Below are positions 15,381 through 23,787 of a DNA stretch of 29,541 bases, piece after piece. Both the position numbers and the translations under genes were made by a program. Source of the DNA: Phycisphaerales bacterium UBA3190 (GTDB lineage: Bacteria; Planctomycetota; Phycisphaerae; Phycisphaerales; UBA1924); the NCBI GenBank assembly GCA_002364005.1, contig DEXG01000023.1, positions 1-29,541 on the forward strand. The letters are read 5' to 3'. Under the pieces are notes generated by a model. The model made no database searches and was not told where the DNA came from. It saw only the letters and a list, made by a program, of their open reading frames with translations. The stretch's first letter is position 1. The number at the start of each line of letters is the position of its first letter.

Positions 15381-17381
15381 ATGGGCTTGCTCGAACAGAT
15401 CCGAACCCCCGCCGATCTCCGCTCGATGTCAATCGCCCAGCTCGAAGAGCTCGCGGCTGAGATTCGAGAGGCGATTATCAGCAAAGTCTCGCGCAGCGGC
15501 GGACACCTTGCCCCCAATCTCGGGGTGGTCGAACTGACCATCGCGATGCATCGTGTCTTCGACTTTTCGCACGATCGTCTGCTCTTCGATGTTGGGCATC
15601 AGTGCTACCCGCACAAGCTGCTCACGGGGCGCCTGGACAAGTTTGAAGCGCTGCGCACCAGCGCGGGCATCTCAGGCTTTCCCGAACCGAGCGAGAGCGA
15701 GTATGACCTCTTCAGGGTCGGGCACGCGGGCACAGCAATCTCAACCGCCGTGGGGATGGCCCGTGGTGACTCGCTTATGGACACCGGGTACGCCCCGGAT
15801 ACGCAACCGGACGGCAAGCGTGTGGTCTCGATCATTGGCGACGCTTCGATCGTCAACGGCGTGGCGATGGAAGGGCTCAACAATGCCGGGACGCTCAAGC
15901 GGCAGTTCCTTGTCGTGCTCAACGACAACGGCATGAGCATCAGCAAGCCGCAGGGCGCGATGGCCCAGTACTTCGACCGCGTGCGTGTGTCGCATACCTA
16001 CAGCGATTTCAAGAAGGGTGCAAAGGAACTCCTCAAGCATGTCCCCGGCGGCAAGGTGCTCAAAGAGGCCTACCACCGCATGGGTGAGATGACCAAGGCC
16101 GCGATCGCTGAAGAATCATGGTTTGAACAGTTCGGGCTACTGACCGTGGGGCCAATCGACGGCCACGATCTGCCCACCCTCATCGAGTTCCTGACCGAGG
16201 CACGCGATATCGATCGCCCGATGGTGCTCCATGTCAAAACGACCAAGGGCAAGGGATTGGACATTGCCGAGGACGACGCGACCAGGTTTCACTCGCCCAA
16301 GGCCTTCAGGGTCGCCCGGGATGAGAAGCTCGGCTGCCGGGTTGAGATGAAAAAAGGCGGGCGTTCGTTCACCGCCGCGTTCGGTGATGCACTCGTCGAT
16401 CTGATGGAACGGGATGAGCGTGTCGTCACCGCGACCGCCGCGATGCCCGACGGCACGGGCGTTGTCCGTGCGATCGAGCAGTACCCGACACGGAGCTTCG
16501 ATACAGGCATCTGTGAATCGCATGCGATGGACATGATGGCGGGCATGGCCAAGTCGGGGCTCAAGCCGTTCTTTGCCGTGTACTCGACCTTCCTCCAGCG
16601 TGCGTTCGATCAGGCCTTCCAGGAAATCGCGTTGCAGGGGCTGCCGGTCCGGCTCTGTCTCGACCGCGCGGGGCTCGTGGGTGGCGACGGGGCCGTGCAC
16701 CATGGCTTCTGTGATATCTCGATCCTCCGCACGCTCCCCGACGCGGTACTGACCGCGGCGATCGACGAGTCGAGTCTCAGGCAGTCGCTCGAGTTCATGC
16801 GTCAATGGGAGGGTGGGCTCAGCTGCGTCCGCTACCCGCGCGACGACATCGACGCCCGTTTCGGAGATGCCCCCGCCTACGAGATGGGCAAGGCACGCCT
16901 GCTGAGCGCGGGGTACGAGGACTTGGATGCCAACCGCCCAGATGTGGCGGTGCTCGCCTTCGGGACCCCGGCGATCCAAGCCGCCGATGCGATTGACTCG
17001 CTCGGGGATGAATACCGCGTCGCGCTCTACGATGCACGCTTTGCCAAACCGATTGATGAGCAGTTGGTACGATCGCTGATTGAACGCGAGATCCCGATCC
17101 TGACGCTCGAGGACCACTCGATCGTCGGCGGTTTCGGTACCGCGGTGCTTGAGTCGGCCCAGAGTATGGGGTTGAACACAAGCGGGCTGGTGCGCCACGG
17201 CATCCCCGATCACTGGATCGTCCAGGACTCCCGGAACGACCAGCTCAAGCAGGTCGGCCTCGATGCCGAGGGAATCGCACGCATGATCCGTCACGCGTAC
17301 GCCCCGAATCAGCACGAGCGTTTCGTCGCCAAGCCGGCCCAGCGGGTCGAGACCAAACCCAGCGCCACACTCGGTGTCTGA
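15381..17381 (+). CDS. dxs: 1-deoxy-D-xylulose-5-phosphate synthase
   Basis: DXS is the thiamine-diphosphate enzyme that joins pyruvate and glyceraldehyde-3-phosphate, the first step of the MEP isoprenoid pathway. Length is 666 residues; E. coli has 620. Landmarks: SGGHLAPNLGVVELTIA with His41, FDVGHQCYPHKLLTGR at 69-84, FRVGHAGTAIS, the cofactor motif region IIGDASIVNGVAMEGLNNAG at 151-170, VGPIDGHD at 256-263, TAAMPDGTG, TGICESHAMDMMAG with catalytic-type Glu379, LDRAGLVGGDGAVHHG, and EDHSIVGGFG near the C-terminus. The usual GDG of the cofactor motif reads GDA, which is odd. The start at 15381 has an AAAGGA site four bases upstream. nadK follows after 21 bases, so dxs, nadK and the phosphatase gene probably form an operon. 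Confidence 0.95.
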   Translation: MGLLEQIRTPADLRSMSIAQLEELAAEIREAIISKVSRSGGHLAPNLGVVELTIAMHRVFDFSHDRLLFDVGHQCYPHKLLTGRLDKFEALRTSAGISGFPEPSESEYDLFRVGHAGTAISTAVGMARGDSLMDTGYAPDTQPDGKRVVSIIGDASIVNGVAMEGLNNAGTLKRQFLVVLNDNGMSISKPQGAMAQYFDRVRVSHTYSDFKKGAKELLKHVPGGKVLKEAYHRMGEMTKAAIAEESWFEQFGLLTVGPIDGHDLPTLIEFLTEARDIDRPMVLHVKTTKGKGLDIAEDDATRFHSPKAFRVARDEKLGCRVEMKKGGRSFTAAFGDALVDLMERDERVVTATAAMPDGTGVVRAIEQYPTRSFDTGICESHAMDMMAGMAKSGLKPFFAVYSTFLQRAFDQAFQEIALQGLPVRLCLDRAGLVGGDGAVHHGFCDISILRTLPDAVLTAAIDESSLRQSLEFMRQWEGGLSCVRYPRDDIDARFGDAPAYEMGKARLLSAGYEDLDANRPDVAVLAFGTPAIQAADAIDSLGDEYRVALYDARFAKPIDEQLVRSLIEREIPILTLEDHSIVGGFGTAVLESAQSMGLNTSGLVRHGIPDHWIVQDSRNDQLKQVGLDAEGIARMIRHAYAPNQHERFVAKPAQRVETKPSATLGV

Positions 17382-17402
17382 GCACAACAGGCGGTGACAC
17401 GC

Positions 17403-18284
17403 ATGAAGCGATCGGTCGTCCTGATCACCAACCGGAACAAACCCAAGGCCATGGAAGCGCTCCAAGAGGTCCGCACGCTCATCGAGCAATACGGGCATCT
17501 CCTATGCGAACTCCACTCGGATGATGAGGATGGCTTGCCAGATCCCAAAGAGGTGGACCTGGTAGTTGCGCTGGGGGGCGATGGCACCATCCTATCTGCC
17601 GCCCGCAAGTGCCTGACGCTCGATGCGCCGCTGCTTGGCGTCAACACCGGCAAGGTCGGCTTCATGGCCGGCTTCGAGCTGGACCGCTTCAGACAGAACG
17701 CCCAAAAGCTCCTCAGCAGTGGCGAACTGCATGTCCAGCCCTTCACACCATTGCACGGCGTGGTGCGCGACGCCAAGGGCCAGCCGCGGTTTTCCGGCTT
17801 CGCCCTCAATGAGTTTGTGGTCAGCGCCGGCCCGCCGTTCCGGATGATCACGCTCGATATCTCGGTCGACAAGCAGGTAGGGCCGAAGGTCTCGGGAGAT
17901 GGCTTGATCGTTTCGACCCCGTTGGGCTCGACGGCTTACAACGTGTCCGCAGGTGGGCCGATCGTCGCGCCGAATGTCGATGCGATGATCGTGACCCCGA
18001 TCGCCGCTCACTCGCTCAGTTTCAGGCCCATCGTGATCCGTTCGTCGGCCCAGGTCACGATCCGGGTTGATTCGGTCAACAGCGTCGAGAGCCAGGGCAC
18101 GACGCTGATCGCCGACGGGCAGCTCAACCATCGCTTGCAGGAGGGCGACACGCTGGAAGTGTCAGCCGCCAAGGAGGCGATCGGCTTTGTGCTCGACCCC
18201 GATGTGAGCTACTGGGAGACGCTGCTGGGCAAAATGCACTGGGCAAGTACGCCCGATGCGTTGGGAAGAAAACAGCGAGGGTGA
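17403..18284 (+). CDS. nadK: NAD kinase
   Basis: NadK phosphorylates NAD to NADP in the cytoplasm and so supplies NADPH-dependent biosynthesis, including later MEP steps. The 293-residue protein has the family motifs: VALGGDGTILSAAR with GGDGT at 58-62 (catalytic-type Asp60), LLGVNTGKVGFMAGF, and VSTPLGSTAYNVSAGGPIV with the NE/D-type substrate pocket upstream (ALNEFVVS). The C-terminal domain with SFRPIVI and ADGQ is intact. An in-frame GTG nine bases upstream (17394) is an alternative start; the ATG at 17403 is preferred because it has an AGGCGGTGA-like site. The gene sits 21 bases after dxs and 13 bases before the phosphatase gene. Confidence 0.95.
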   Translation: MKRSVVLITNRNKPKAMEALQEVRTLIEQYGHLLCELHSDDEDGLPDPKEVDLVVALGGDGTILSAARKCLTLDAPLLGVNTGKVGFMAGFELDRFRQNAQKLLSSGELHVQPFTPLHGVVRDAKGQPRFSGFALNEFVVSAGPPFRMITLDISVDKQVGPKVSGDGLIVSTPLGSTAYNVSAGGPIVAPNVDAMIVTPIAAHSLSFRPIVIRSSAQVTIRVDSVNSVESQGTTLIADGQLNHRLQEGDTLEVSAAKEAIGFVLDPDVSYWETLLGKMHWASTPDALGRKQRG

Positions 18285-18297
18285 GTGTTGTCCTCCT

Positions 18298-19200
18298 ATG
18301 AGCACACTCACAACCGCCCAGGATGCGCCCAAACGACACGAGCTGCAATGCCTTGAGGTGTGGGGCGGATCGAATCATGCCCAGCACATCGCCTCGGTGC
18401 CTGGGCTCGACATCAGCGTCCACTCACGCCCGCTTGATGAGCATGGTGGCGACCTGTACCTGATCTCATCGTGCTCCAGCGGCTGGATCACCCGCATGCT
18501 CTTGGCAGATGTTTCGGGCCATGGCGCGTCCGTGACCGACTTGGCGAGTCAGCTCCGGGGCGCGATGCACCAATCGATTAATACGGTTGATCAATCGAAG
18601 ATCGCCAAGCAACTCAATACCGCCTTCGATGCCTTTTCGCGTGAGGGGCGGTTTGCGACCGCCCTGCTGCTCACCTACTTCGCCCCGACCGGGCATCTGG
18701 TGCTGGTCAACGCTGGGCACCCACCGCCTTTGATGAAGCGTGCTGGGGAATCCTCCTGGTTTCCGATCTCGAGCGAGACCGAGGGGGTACTCACGCAAAC
18801 CTGCCGCGAAGTTCGGGTGGGGATCAAGAACCTGCCCTTGGGCGTGATCGACAGCACCGAGTATGAACAGATCGCCATCTCAATGGCGCAGGGCGATCGG
18901 GTCTGCCTGTACACCGATGCGTATTCCGAATCCGCGCCTCCCGGCGGGCAGCAGATCGGCGTAGAGGGCATGCGTGCTTTACTCGATCGGGTGAGTGAGG
19001 AAGATCATGAGCTGGAAGCGTTCTGCCCCGCGTTCGAGCGTGCCATGGCTACTGACGGGATCGTGATCCCTGAGGACGACCAAACGATGATCATCGTTGA
19101 ACACAATGGCCAGGAACGCCCGGCGCTCTCGATACCGATCGTCAGCAACTGGCTGAAGAACAACTTCGGGCTCGGGCACCACGATACCCACCCGGAATGA
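18298..19200 (+). CDS. PP2C-type SpoIIE/RsbU family serine phosphatase
   Basis: This is a single-domain phosphatase of 300 residues. Metal-binding acidic motifs are present in order: HGGDLYLIS with Asp52, LLADVSGHGASV with Asp71, YTDAYSES with Asp207, and EDDQTMIIVE with Asp261. The helix LRGAMHQSIN and the strand HLVLVNAGHPPPL also fit the SpoIIE/RsbU domain. Proteins of this kind dephosphorylate anti-sigma-factor antagonists and tune stress sigma factors. Here no sensor domain is fused to it and no STAS or anti-sigma gene adjoins it, so the partner is unknown. The segment EVWGG at 20-24 is one I associate with planctomycete members. The start at 18298 (Met) is chosen over an upstream in-frame Met that overlaps nadK. 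It ends flush against the convergent antiporter gene. Confidence 0.9.
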   Translation: MSTLTTAQDAPKRHELQCLEVWGGSNHAQHIASVPGLDISVHSRPLDEHGGDLYLISSCSSGWITRMLLADVSGHGASVTDLASQLRGAMHQSINTVDQSKIAKQLNTAFDAFSREGRFATALLLTYFAPTGHLVLVNAGHPPPLMKRAGESSWFPISSETEGVLTQTCREVRVGIKNLPLGVIDSTEYEQIAISMAQGDRVCLYTDAYSESAPPGGQQIGVEGMRALLDRVSEEDHELEAFCPAFERAMATDGIVIPEDDQTMIIVEHNGQERPALSIPIVSNWLKNNFGLGHHDTHPE

Positions 19201-21075
19201 TCAGGATTCCTCGTCGTCGTCGAATGACGGGGCCATGACGAACAGTTCGTCGGGGTTGACCAGGGAGATGATCGTGTCGCCCGCTGAGGGCTCCGCGGGT
19301 TTGTCCACGGTCGAGACACTCAGCACCTTGCCGGGCTTGATGGTGAAGAGCGGGATCGCCGATGAGCCGTAGAGCGTGCGATAATCGGCGTAAGTGAACT
19401 CTTCCGAGATGGTCGTGGCCTTGATGACCCAGCCGTTGTTGATGCGTGATTCCAGCCCGCCGTAGTCCGCGTCGGATCTGAAGAGCAATCGCCAGCGTCG
19501 ATCGCCGTGTGCTTCTTCATTGCTCTTTTTTTGCTTGTGCGTGGGGAGTTGGAACAGACTCGAACTCTCGAAGTACCCCTTGAAGCGTTGCAGGGTCAGG
19601 GTGTTGACCTCGTCGTTGGGGGTGTTGGCGAAGACCCGCCCGACACCCCGGAGATCGAGATCGGTGATATCTGGGAAGGTGAGGATATTCTCCTGCATCG
19701 CCTCGAGGCCGGCCATGCGTGCATCGCGCACATTGGCCCGGTTGGTATCGATCATGATGATCTTGAAACCACGGTCCGAGAGCACCTTGGCGATCGCCCG
19801 GGCCCACGATGGGGCGCCGATGAAGATGATGCCCTGCGGGTTCTGGTCCGCCACATCAAGCAGCTTGGCTGCCCAGGGGGCCGTGAGCCCGTAGAAGGCG
19901 ACGGTGCCGATGATCACCGAGAAAATCAGGGGCACGACCTGATCAGCACCTTGGATATCCAGGCCGATCGAGAAGATCGAGGCACCCGCGGCGGCAACGA
20001 TCCCCCGGGGGGCCAACCAGGCGATAAACATGCGTTCTCGCCAGGTGAGCCCGGCCCCGATGGTGGCAACGAAAACTGACGCGGGGCGAGCGATGAGAAT
20101 CAGGACGGCCAGGAAGATGAACACACGCAACCAGTCGAGCTGTGCGAGCTGGTCGATCTGGAGGCGGGCAGAGAGCACGATAAAGAGCACCGCGATGAGC
20201 AGGACACGCAGGTTCTCCTTGAACTCCAGGATGTGGTGAACATCGACCTTTTTCTGGTTGCCCAACGCGATTCCCATGACGGTCGTCGCGAGCAAACCTG
20301 ATTCAGGCATGAACTCGTTGGACGCGGTGAACGCCGCAACCACCAGCATCAGCGATACCGGGTTCTGGAGGTAATCAGGCACCCAGAAGCGGGTCAGCAG
20401 GGTCTGCAGGATCAGCGCGGCGAGCAGACCGATGAGCGTCCCAGCCACCAGCGTGATACCGATGGCCTGGAGGATCGAGGTAATGTCATTGAGTTGAGAA
20501 TCAGCGGAGATCGCCTCGAACACCAGCACCGCGGCAAGCACGCCGATCGGGTCGATGACGATGCCCTCCCATTTGAGGATCAGCCCCGAGTCCCCGCTCG
20601 GACGGATGTGCGCCAGCAGGGGGCCGACAACGGTTGGGCCGGTGACGATCAGAATCGCACCGATCAGGATCGCGATCGGTCGGCTGAGGTCAAAGATCAG
20701 ATACACGCTGAAGGCGGCGATGATCCAGGTGACCAGGGCCCCCAGCGTGACCAGCAGGGTCACGGGCTTCCAGGTGCTCTGAAGCTCCTTGAAGTTGAGT
20801 GTGAGCCCGCCCTCGTAGAGGATCAGCCCGACCGCCATCCCGACGGCGGCCAAGAGGACATCACTATCAAAGAGCGTATCCGGGTTGATCGCGAATGCGG
20901 AGTTTGGGAAGACCGACCGCATCACGGGGCCGGCGAGGATGCCCATCAGCAGGAGCAGCAGGATCGAGGGGATCTTGATCTTCCACGCGAGCCACTGGGC
21001 CCCGACACCAAGCACAAAGATCATCGCCAGCGCGATACCAATGGCGTGTCCAGATGAAGCGGCGAGTGTGAGCAT
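19201..21075 (-). CDS. CPA1-type sodium(potassium)/proton antiporter with C-terminal nucleotide-binding-like domain
   Basis: The 624-residue protein has about twelve membrane segments in residues 1-400. It carries CPA1 features: AVGLILYEGGLTL at about 81-93, GAILIVTGPTVVGPLLAHIRPS, and EGIVIDPIGVLAAVLVFEA, whose Asp175 is the expected ion-binding residue. IAWLAPRGIVAAAGASIF follows later. Residues about 410-500 form a TrkA-N/RCK-like Rossmann domain (GIIFIGAPSWARAIAKVL ... IIMIDTNRANVRDARMAG), although the glycine motif is degenerate. The last 120 residues are soluble and include a TrkA-C-like strand pattern. Such proteins export sodium or potassium in exchange for protons and may be gated by nucleotides. 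The gene has an extended -10 promoter about 45 bases upstream. It is convergent with the phosphatase gene with no spacer. Confidence 0.9.
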   Translation of the reverse strand: MLTLAASSGHAIGIALAMIFVLGVGAQWLAWKIKIPSILLLLLMGILAGPVMRSVFPNSAFAINPDTLFDSDVLLAAVGMAVGLILYEGGLTLNFKELQSTWKPVTLLVTLGALVTWIIAAFSVYLIFDLSRPIAILIGAILIVTGPTVVGPLLAHIRPSGDSGLILKWEGIVIDPIGVLAAVLVFEAISADSQLNDITSILQAIGITLVAGTLIGLLAALILQTLLTRFWVPDYLQNPVSLMLVVAAFTASNEFMPESGLLATTVMGIALGNQKKVDVHHILEFKENLRVLLIAVLFIVLSARLQIDQLAQLDWLRVFIFLAVLILIARPASVFVATIGAGLTWRERMFIAWLAPRGIVAAAGASIFSIGLDIQGADQVVPLIFSVIIGTVAFYGLTAPWAAKLLDVADQNPQGIIFIGAPSWARAIAKVLSDRGFKIIMIDTNRANVRDARMAGLEAMQENILTFPDITDLDLRGVGRVFANTPNDEVNTLTLQRFKGYFESSSLFQLPTHKQKKSNEEAHGDRRWRLLFRSDADYGGLESRINNGWVIKATTISEEFTYADYRTLYGSSAIPLFTIKPGKVLSVSTVDKPAEPSAGDTIISLVNPDELFVMAPSFDDDEES

Positions 21076-21120
21076 GATTCGTCCGTGCGTTGGTGATGAG
21101 GATCCGTTCTCAGTGCGGAC

Positions 21121-21129
21121 ATTTTAGCA
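21121..21129 (-). promoter_or_regulatory. Extended -10 box (TGC-TAAAAT) for the antiporter gene
   Basis: On the minus strand TGC precedes TAAAAT (five of six consensus matches), 45 bases before the ATG at 21075. No clear -35; the TG extension may compensate. Confidence 0.5.
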
Positions 21130-21164
21130 GATTGTTCGCAGTCGCATCACCATGTTTGAACCTT

Positions 21165-21173
21165 TGGTACGAT
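21165..21173 (+). promoter_or_regulatory. Extended -10 box (TGG-TACGAT) for the renalase-like gene
   Basis: TGG followed by TACGAT lies 72 bases before the ATG at 21246. A start near 21180 would place the 21190-21215 hairpin close to the 5' end of the mRNA. Confidence 0.35.
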
Positions 21174-21189
21174 CTTGGCTGAACGAAAC

Positions 21190-21215
21190 ACGCGGTTTCG
21201 GCGCAGAAACCGCGT
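21190..21215 (+). promoter_or_regulatory. Perfect 10-bp inverted repeat in the leader of the renalase-like gene
   Basis: ACGCGGTTTC at 21190-21199 and GAAACCGCGT at 21206-21215 are perfect inverted repeats around a six-base loop. No T-tract follows, so it is not a standard terminator. It could be an RNA hairpin that stabilises or regulates the leader, or a dyad operator for a dimeric repressor. Confidence 0.6.
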
Positions 21216-21245
21216 CCTCTACCTGATTTACACGAAATACCCATC

Positions 21246-22313
21246 ATGCCCACCCCCTCTCAACCCGAGTCCCCCTCCACAGAACGGACCGCGATCATCG
21301 GCGCGGGACTCGCAGGACTCTCCTGCGCCCGTGAACTCGGTCGGTCCGGCGTACCGGTCCGGGTTTTCGATCGCGGACGAAGCGCTGGCGGGCGTGTATC
21401 AACCCGCCGAGGTCAGGGTGGCGATCAAACGGGCCCTTTGTATGACCATGGTGCCCCCATGATCCATGTCCGCAACGCAACCGTTGCCCAAATCGCTGAG
21501 CGATGGGTTGAGCAGCACGCGGCCCAATGGTGGTCGCCGATCACGCTACACCCCGATGGCTCACGGAGCCAAACCGAACGGGTAATCGTGGGCACCCCGA
21601 GCATGTCCTCGATCACCCAGGCCCTCAGTGTGGGGCTGGACCTGCACAACTCGGTCACTGTGACCGATCTCAGCCATGATCAGCAAGGCTGGCTCCTGCG
21701 GCTCAAGCACTACGGCAGCACTGAAGCGACCACGGAGCGATTCGACCGGGTCGTGCTGGCGATGCCGATCCCACAAGCATCACGCATCATCGCCCCGCAG
21801 GACCCTTCGGCCCTGTCCGAGTGCCCCACCATCAGCTACGAGCCCACATGGGCCTGCATGATGACGCTTCAGGTTGGTGAAGACCTGTGCACGCTCCCGG
21901 ACATCGTTGACACGGACGATGGTGACCGAGTGGTCTTCGCGCATCGCAAACCCGGGCATACCTTGCCTGCCGGGACTACCGCACTGGTTTTGCATGCAAA
22001 CCACGCGTGGTCTGCCTCGTATCGCGATGCGTCGCCGGGGGAGGTTTGCTCGATTCTGGGGCAACGGGCGCTCGACATCATGCAGAATCAGATCGGGGTG
22101 TTGATCAGTCGACCCCAAATCCTCGATCAGCAGGCCCATCGCTGGGGTCTGGCACGCGCCACGAATCCGGCCTGCGAGAGCCACTGGTACTGTCCAGATC
22201 GGAGCTTGGGCTGCTGCTCAGACGGGTTCGGGGGCAGCGATGCCGAATCGGCCTATCTCAGTGGCATCGCGATGGCAAGAGCGATTGTGGCAGCGCAGGC
22301 ACATCGAGACTAA
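21246..22313 (+). CDS. FAD-dependent oxidoreductase, renalase-like
   Basis: The 355-residue flavoprotein starts with a dinucleotide-binding motif, TAIIGAGLAGLSCARELG (GAGLAG at 19-24), and VRVFDRGRSAGGRVSTRR, typical of the amine-oxidase/renalase superfamily. Further support comes from YDHGAPMI, VGTPSMSSITQAL, FDRVVLAMPIPQA and, near the C-terminus, QAHRWGLARATNP then LGCCSDGFGG and SAYLSGIAMARAI, which closes the FAD site. This order matches bacterial renalase-like proteins, which oxidise aberrant dihydro isomers of NAD(P)H; that reaction is family knowledge and is not proved here. No signal peptide is visible. The start ATG at 21246 has no obvious ribosome site. The gene is divergent from the antiporter and has a hairpin in its leader. 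Confidence 0.82.
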   Translation: MPTPSQPESPSTERTAIIGAGLAGLSCARELGRSGVPVRVFDRGRSAGGRVSTRRGQGGDQTGPLYDHGAPMIHVRNATVAQIAERWVEQHAAQWWSPITLHPDGSRSQTERVIVGTPSMSSITQALSVGLDLHNSVTVTDLSHDQQGWLLRLKHYGSTEATTERFDRVVLAMPIPQASRIIAPQDPSALSECPTISYEPTWACMMTLQVGEDLCTLPDIVDTDDGDRVVFAHRKPGHTLPAGTTALVLHANHAWSASYRDASPGEVCSILGQRALDIMQNQIGVLISRPQILDQQAHRWGLARATNPACESHWYCPDRSLGCCSDGFGGSDAESAYLSGIAMARAIVAAQAHRD

Positions 22314-22596
22314 ACACCAAGGTGTTTCGTGGCCAGTATACTTCACGGTTCGCAACTCACTTTGGAATCATCCCTGCCGGCATCGATACCTGACTTGGCG
22401 TCCGCATCTCGATCAACCAATTCCTGGGCGACGAACTGGATCGCAGAGTAGTTGATCGACGCTTGTTCCGGCAACGGACAGAACGAGCCATGGCCTTGGT
22501 GGCAGACACATCATGCTGGCCCTGTTCGGTGCAATACACGGGGCTTGTCATCCCACGGAGCCGATCGCCTATCTCCTTTGAGGATGAATCGGATGC
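22314..22596. other. Gap of 283 bases with no confident gene; possible small or frameshifted reading frame on the minus strand
   Basis: A palindromic AGTATACT (22335-22342) could give a -10 box on either strand. On the minus strand an ATG frame of 64 codons (22357-22551) begins MTSPVYCTEQGQHD. A second minus frame, open after a stop, reads protein-like (PLPEQASINYSAIQFVAQELVD). The two would join if one frameshift were removed. A good AAGGAG lies upstream, but about 20 bases from the ATG. I cannot assign a family. Confidence 0.3.
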
Positions 22597-23787
22597 TCAA
22601 CAGCCGTCTCGAAGCTGATCGATAAACGCGATGACATCGAACATGTCCCATTGACCATCACGATGAAGATCGGCACGGTGCTCCATGGCTTGGAACGCGA
22701 GAATGAACTCCGTCACATCAAAGCTATTGAGCATCTGGTCAGGATAGAAATCGACCAGGCACCTGCCCTTCGTGGCAAACCCACGAAACAGCCCGAGCTG
22801 GCCATCACTGGTCACGAAAGCCAACCCATGCTCACCGGCACCGAGGAGCTCGTCGACATAGATGTCCTCTTCAAACTCATACCGATCGAGTTCTTCATAG
22901 AGGCCATATCTGAACTGAGCGATCACCTGGTTGCCGAAGGAACTCCAGCTGTAGTAAACCAGATCCAATGACGATTCGACATGGACATGTCCTGAGGCCA
23001 GATACCGCCCGAGCACCTCAAGAGTGTCGGGATCAGCAACCTCACCGTTATGCACATACAACAAGCCGTCTGCCCCACCCTCGATACGGGGTGAGTTCGT
23101 CATGAACAAGTCGACAGCCCCTGCCTCGTACTCGATGGCGCCCTCGCTGACCGAGAATCTCCAGAGCAAGCTCCTGCTCTCCCCGATACTCGATGTCATC
23201 AGCACGCCCGGGGCTGTGAAGGCGAGCTCGTTGGCCGAGAAGCTCGCCGCCAGCACCGGGGGGGCTTGGGCATAATACAGATGCAGCTCTCCGTCAGCCG
23301 TGGTCGCGATCTCGTCGAGCGAGACGCAAATGGCGTTTGAATCGCCGGGGTCGATCGCGATCGACTCAGCCCGCATAAGCGTGTTGGAACTCCCGACCAA
23401 AGAACGCATCGCCGATCGTTCGTGAGTCAGCGTATCGAGTGTGACCAGAGCCAGTGCCCCCTCAAGGGAGACGGCGAGTTTTCGCCCATCTGACGAGAGA
23501 TCGAGCAGGCCGGGTTCGCTTCCGATAGGCACAAACTCGATCACCTCAAACTTCTCAGGGTCGATAATCGCGATCGAGTTGCCGTTCGGGTACCCGTAGC
23601 CGCTCTGGACACTTGCGTAGATCAGATCGAGATACGGGTCGTACACAGCATCGCTCGCGTACAGGTCGAGCAGTTGTACACCGCTGCCCCCTTGGGCTCC
23701 GCTTGTCTTTGCTCCAGCATAAGAAGGGTGCACGCTCATGATCAGGAAGAGAAGACTCGTCACCAGGGCCTTGGCACAGATCTTCAT
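22597..23787 (-). CDS. Secreted beta-propeller-like protein with C-terminal dockerin-like EF-hand pair (second of tandem)
   Basis: The protein has 396 residues from the ATG at 23787. That start has AGGGG eight bases upstream and overlaps the preceding stop as ATGA; an in-frame GTG at 23796 is less likely. A signal peptide covers residues 1 to about 25 (ALVTSLLFLIMSVHPSYAGA). The body looks like a WD/YVTN-type propeller: repeated units such as VYDPYLDLIYASVQ, SIAIIDPEKFEVIEFVPIG and LLDLSSDGRKLAVSL. The last 55 residues form a paired EF-hand-like module ending in GC. Its first calcium loop is degenerate (DFYPDQMLNSFD); the second (DLHRDGQWDMFD) keeps more ligands. This module is typical of Phycisphaerae secreted proteins; its role (anchoring or sorting) is not established. 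Substrate or partner unknown. Confidence 0.82.
   Translation of the reverse strand: MKICAKALVTSLLFLIMSVHPSYAGAKTSGAQGGSGVQLLDLYASDAVYDPYLDLIYASVQSGYGYPNGNSIAIIDPEKFEVIEFVPIGSEPGLLDLSSDGRKLAVSLEGALALVTLDTLTHERSAMRSLVGSSNTLMRAESIAIDPGDSNAICVSLDEIATTADGELHLYYAQAPPVLAASFSANELAFTAPGVLMTSSIGESRSLLWRFSVSEGAIEYEAGAVDLFMTNSPRIEGGADGLLYVHNGEVADPDTLEVLGRYLASGHVHVESSLDLVYYSWSSFGNQVIAQFRYGLYEELDRYEFEEDIYVDELLGAGEHGLAFVTSDGQLGLFRGFATKGRCLVDFYPDQMLNSFDVTEFILAFQAMEHRADLHRDGQWDMFDVIAFIDQLRDGC

Noticed and set aside
16137..17498. 453-codon open frame antisense to dxs
   Set aside because: dxs motifs are all on the other strand; no ribosome site or family match for the antisense frame.
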